DNA of 7,858 nt, taken from Bacillota bacterium. GTDB taxonomy: Bacteria; Bacillota; Clostridia; Christensenellales; Aristaeellaceae. Of the stretch, positions 6,344 through 7,858 are shown piece by piece; the first letter of the stretch is position 1, and every line of letters begins with the position of its first letter. The stretch is from NCBI GenBank assembly GCA_023392755.1, contig JAEWNM010000188.1:1-7858 (forward strand), written 5' to 3'. The translations under genes were made by a program, and so were the position numbers. Below the pieces are notes generated by a model. That model was not told the origin of the DNA. It was given only the letters and a program-made list of their open reading frames with translations, and made no database searches.

Positions 6344-6486
6344 CTGCATGCAGCTTTCCCCTAAACCGTATTCGTAACAGCGCGGTAAAACTGTCATATT
6401 CGTCCATGTGTTTGCCATATTTTCGTTTCCATTAAATATCCTTTTGCTCCATTTTCATGTTTTTCAGAAATATCTGTGATAGGTAC
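6344..6486. other. AT-rich upstream region of the regulator gene
   Basis: No gene is supported here on either strand. The stretch holds the 10-bp palindrome CTGCATGCAG (6344-6353) and three loosely repeated TATTCGT-like words (6369-6375, 6397-6403, 6418-6426, the last with two extra Ts). It is clearly more AT-rich than the flanking genes, as expected of a promoter-bearing spacer. Confidence 0.5.
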
Positions 6487-6516
6487 TTGATTATTTTATA
6501 CAATATGCTATATAAT
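6487..6516 (+). promoter_or_regulatory. Promoter of the LacI-family regulator gene
   Basis: TTGATT at 6487-6492 (4 of 6) and a perfect TATAAT at 6511-6516 are spaced by 18 bp in AT-rich DNA. Transcription would begin near 6523, giving a short leader before the GTG start at 6581. The regulator is therefore expressed separately from the xylA operon. No copy of the TGTGCTCGAGCACA operator lies here. Confidence 0.7.
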
Positions 6517-6580
6517 ACGACTATAGAAAACGATTTAGTGTCATATAACACTTTTGAGGAGTAAGGAGTGCTTTGGGCTT

Positions 6581-7606
6581 GTGACGATCAAAGAGGTTTC
6601 CGCACGGTGCGGCCTGTCGGTATCAACGGTCAGCAAAGCGCTCAACAATTACAGTGATGTCAGTGAAGCAACGAGGAACCTTGTAATACGAACCGCCCAG
6701 GAGGTAGGCTATCACCCCAACTCCCTGGCGCGGGCGCTGAAGACCAACCGCACCTACAACCTGGGCGTACTGTTTGTGGATGATGAACAAAGCGGCCTGA
6801 CCCACAACTATTTCGCCGCTGTGCTGGACAGCTTCAAAAGCGAAGCGGAAAGCAAGGGCTACGACATTACCTTTATCAACCACAACATTGGCCGCACGAA
6901 AATGACCTACCTGGAGCACTGCCGATACCGCAATGTGGATGGCGTATGCCTCGCCTGCGTGGATTTTTTCGCCCCCGAGATCATTGAGCTGATCGCATCC
7001 GACCTGCCCCTTGTCACTATCGACCATGTGTTCAACAACCGCACCTGCATTTTGTCCGACAACATAAACGGCATGCGAAGCTTGGTGCGTTACGTATACG
7101 ATCAGGGCCACCGCCGTATCGCCTTCGTCCATGGCATGCGTTCCTCCGTGACGGAGAGCAGGATTACAGGTTTCTTTCGCACCATGCGGGAATTGAACCT
7201 ACCCACACCGCCCGAATACATCGTGGAGTGCGCCTACCACAACCCGCCCAGCGCCAACAGGGCGGTAACCAGGATACTGCAAACGCCCAACCGGCCTACC
7301 TGCATACTGATGTCCGACGACTACGCGGCTTTGGGTGGCATAGAGGCCATCCGTTCGGCAGGGCTCACCATACCCAGCGACATTTCCATTGCGGGGTATG
7401 ACGGCATCCAGCTGATGCAATTGACCCAGCCCAAGCTGACGACCATTGCGCAAAACACAAGGCGCATCGGTGCAAAAGCGGCGTCCAGCCTCATTGACCG
7501 CATCGAAAACCCCAAAACCGCCGGCTCCGATATCCTGGTGGTGGAAGCAAAGCTGCTGCCCGGTGAAACCGTACGCATGATCCCCATCAAGGAGGCTGCA
7601 GTTTGA
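6581..7606 (+). CDS. LacI-family transcriptional regulator, probable xylan/xylose repressor
   Basis: A 341-residue DNA-binding repressor of normal family length. With the GTG at 6581 the protein begins MTIKEVSARCGLS, the canonical start. Helix-turn-helix residues are about 2-21, with recognition helix SVSTVSKALN (13-22), and the hinge helix is PNSLARALKT (46-55), whose Leu normally wedges into a central CpG. The rest is a periplasmic-binding-protein-like sensor domain, with typical segments YNLGVLFVDD (59-68) and, near the C-terminus, SIAGYDGIQLMQ and LTTIAQNTRRIG. AAGGAG at 6563-6568 precedes the GTG by 12 nt. A longer TTG start at 6554 would swallow that RBS and add nine non-family residues, so I reject it. 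The position right after xylA-GH3 suggests it controls the twin operators, with xylose or a xylo-oligosaccharide as effector; the effector is inferred only. Confidence 0.93.
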   Translation: MTIKEVSARCGLSVSTVSKALNNYSDVSEATRNLVIRTAQEVGYHPNSLARALKTNRTYNLGVLFVDDEQSGLTHNYFAAVLDSFKSEAESKGYDITFINHNIGRTKMTYLEHCRYRNVDGVCLACVDFFAPEIIELIASDLPLVTIDHVFNNRTCILSDNINGMRSLVRYVYDQGHRRIAFVHGMRSSVTESRITGFFRTMRELNLPTPPEYIVECAYHNPPSANRAVTRILQTPNRPTCILMSDDYAALGGIEAIRSAGLTIPSDISIAGYDGIQLMQLTQPKLTTIAQNTRRIGAKAASSLIDRIENPKTAGSDILVVEAKLLPGETVRMIPIKEAAV

Positions 7607-7639
7607 GGACAGCGCGGCGGCACACTATGGGGGATGAAT

Positions 7640-7662
7640 GGATGCTTGCCCCGCAAGCATTC
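7640..7662. other. Hairpin after the regulator gene
   Basis: GGATGCTTGC pairs with GCAAGCATTC (10 bp, one G-T wobble) around a CCC loop, 33 nt after the regulator stop. The following sequence CTTACACTTTTC has only a short T-run, so it is a poor terminator by rule. It is the first of five hairpins before the next gene. Confidence 0.5.
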
Positions 7663-7666
7663 CTTA

Positions 7667-7741
7667 CACTTTTCACTGGCCGTGATCCCGCACCAACCGG
7701 GCAAAGCAATGGACGGTGCGTGGGATCACAGGTGAAAGGTG
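7667..7741. other. Long imperfect stem-loop in the spacer before the next gene
   Basis: Three stacked helices form one 75-nt hairpin. The outer 10 bp pair 7667-7676 with 7732-7741 (one wobble). The middle 8 bp pair GTGATCCC 7682-7689 with GGGATCAC 7722-7729. The inner 5 bp pair GCACC 7690-7694 with GGTGC 7715-7719. They are joined by a small internal loop and a GT bulge, with a 20-nt apical loop. About 23 pairs in total is far beyond chance for a spacer. I cannot match it to a known riboswitch. It could be a structured leader RNA, a processing site, or a small mobile palindromic repeat. Confidence 0.65.
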
Positions 7742-7749
7742 CGAAACAA

Positions 7750-7770
7750 AAAAATGACACTGTCATTTTT
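7750..7770. terminator. Perfect dyad with A/T flanks, terminator-like
   Basis: AAAAATGACA and TGTCATTTTT form a perfect inverted repeat around a single central C. As RNA this is a 9-bp stem with an ACT loop, ending in five Us. The stem is AT-rich, so as a terminator it is moderate. As DNA the symmetrical TGACA-C-TGTCA could equally be an operator for the next gene. The sequence does not decide between them. Confidence 0.45.
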
Positions 7771-7785
7771 CCAAACGTCGTCAAT

Positions 7786-7830
7786 AAGCAGCGTAAAGTT
7801 GCTTTTGAATGAAATCAGCGGCATTGCCGC
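7786..7830 (+). other. Two small hairpins before the RBS of the next gene
   Basis: AAGCAGC (7786-7792) pairs with GTTGCTT (7798-7804), with one wobble and loop GTAAA, and is followed by two further Ts. GCGGC (7818-7822) pairs with GCCGC (7826-7830) around ATT. The second ends 6 nt before the AGGAGG at 7837-7842 and does not cover it. Each alone is weak. They matter as part of the hairpin series in this leader. Confidence 0.35.
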
Positions 7831-7848
7831 AAAAAGAGGAGGTTTCCC

Positions 7849-7858
7849 ATGAAGAAAC
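7849..7858 (+). CDS. Start of a downstream gene, cut by the window end
   Basis: An ATG at 7849 follows a textbook AGGAGG (7837-7842) by 6 nt, and the next codons are Lys-Lys. A Met-Lys-Lys start suits a secreted protein or lipoprotein, such as the binding protein of a sugar ABC importer. Only three codons are visible, so this is a guess from context (a xylan locus with a LacI regulator just upstream). I see no convincing promoter between 7607 and 7848, so it may be read from the regulator's transcript. Confidence 0.6.

Noticed and set aside
1..7858. Insertion sequence, integrase or phage gene
   Set aside because: No transposase or recombinase motifs in any frame and no paired terminal repeats with target duplications; the genes look like ordinary chromosomal metabolism.

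Overview
The window looks like chromosomal DNA of a fairly GC-rich Gram-positive bacterium, most likely a member of the Clostridia (Bacillota). The reasons are strong AGGAGG-type ribosome binding sites, sigma-A-type promoters, Rho-independent terminators, a class II (long form) xylose isomerase and a clostridial-style LacI regulator. I cannot name a genus from the sequence. All convincing genes are on the + strand.

Layout. Positions 1-312 hold a possible gene tail, a 30-nt pure pyrimidine run and a dense series of hairpins. Four alternating copies of one 7-mer here can form mutually exclusive stems ending in a terminator, and a second hairpin hides the ribosome binding site of the next gene. 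Positions 313-1772 encode a two-gene ABC exporter (ATPase and ABC-2 permease, ATGA overlap). Positions 1849-2631 encode a cytosolic protein with a discoidin-like C-terminal domain, with its own good promoter at 1782-1810.

Positions 2695-6343 form a complete xylan-oligosaccharide transcription unit. It has a near-perfect promoter, two copies of a palindromic operator (TGTGCTCGAGCACA core), xylA (xylose isomerase), a cytosolic GH3 beta-xylosidase and a terminator. A LacI-family regulator with its own promoter follows (6581-7606) and is the natural candidate to bind the twin operators. Its stop is followed by about 240 nt with five successive hairpins, one of them a long imperfect stem-loop of 75 nt. 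The ATG of another gene with a strong RBS is cut off by the window end at 7849.

How the genes work together (inference): imported xylo-oligosaccharides are cut to xylose in the cytosol by the GH3 enzyme, XylA converts xylose to xylulose, and the LacI-type protein represses the xylA promoter until a sugar signal appears. The truncated gene at the end could be part of a sugar uptake system, but only three codons are visible. No xylulokinase is present in the window. The ABC exporter has no evident link to the xylan genes. The parts most worth a second look are the regulatory DNA and RNA elements: the attenuator-like array at 164-219, the RBS-masking hairpin at 283-306, the twin operators at 2737-2819 and the structured leader at 7640-7830.
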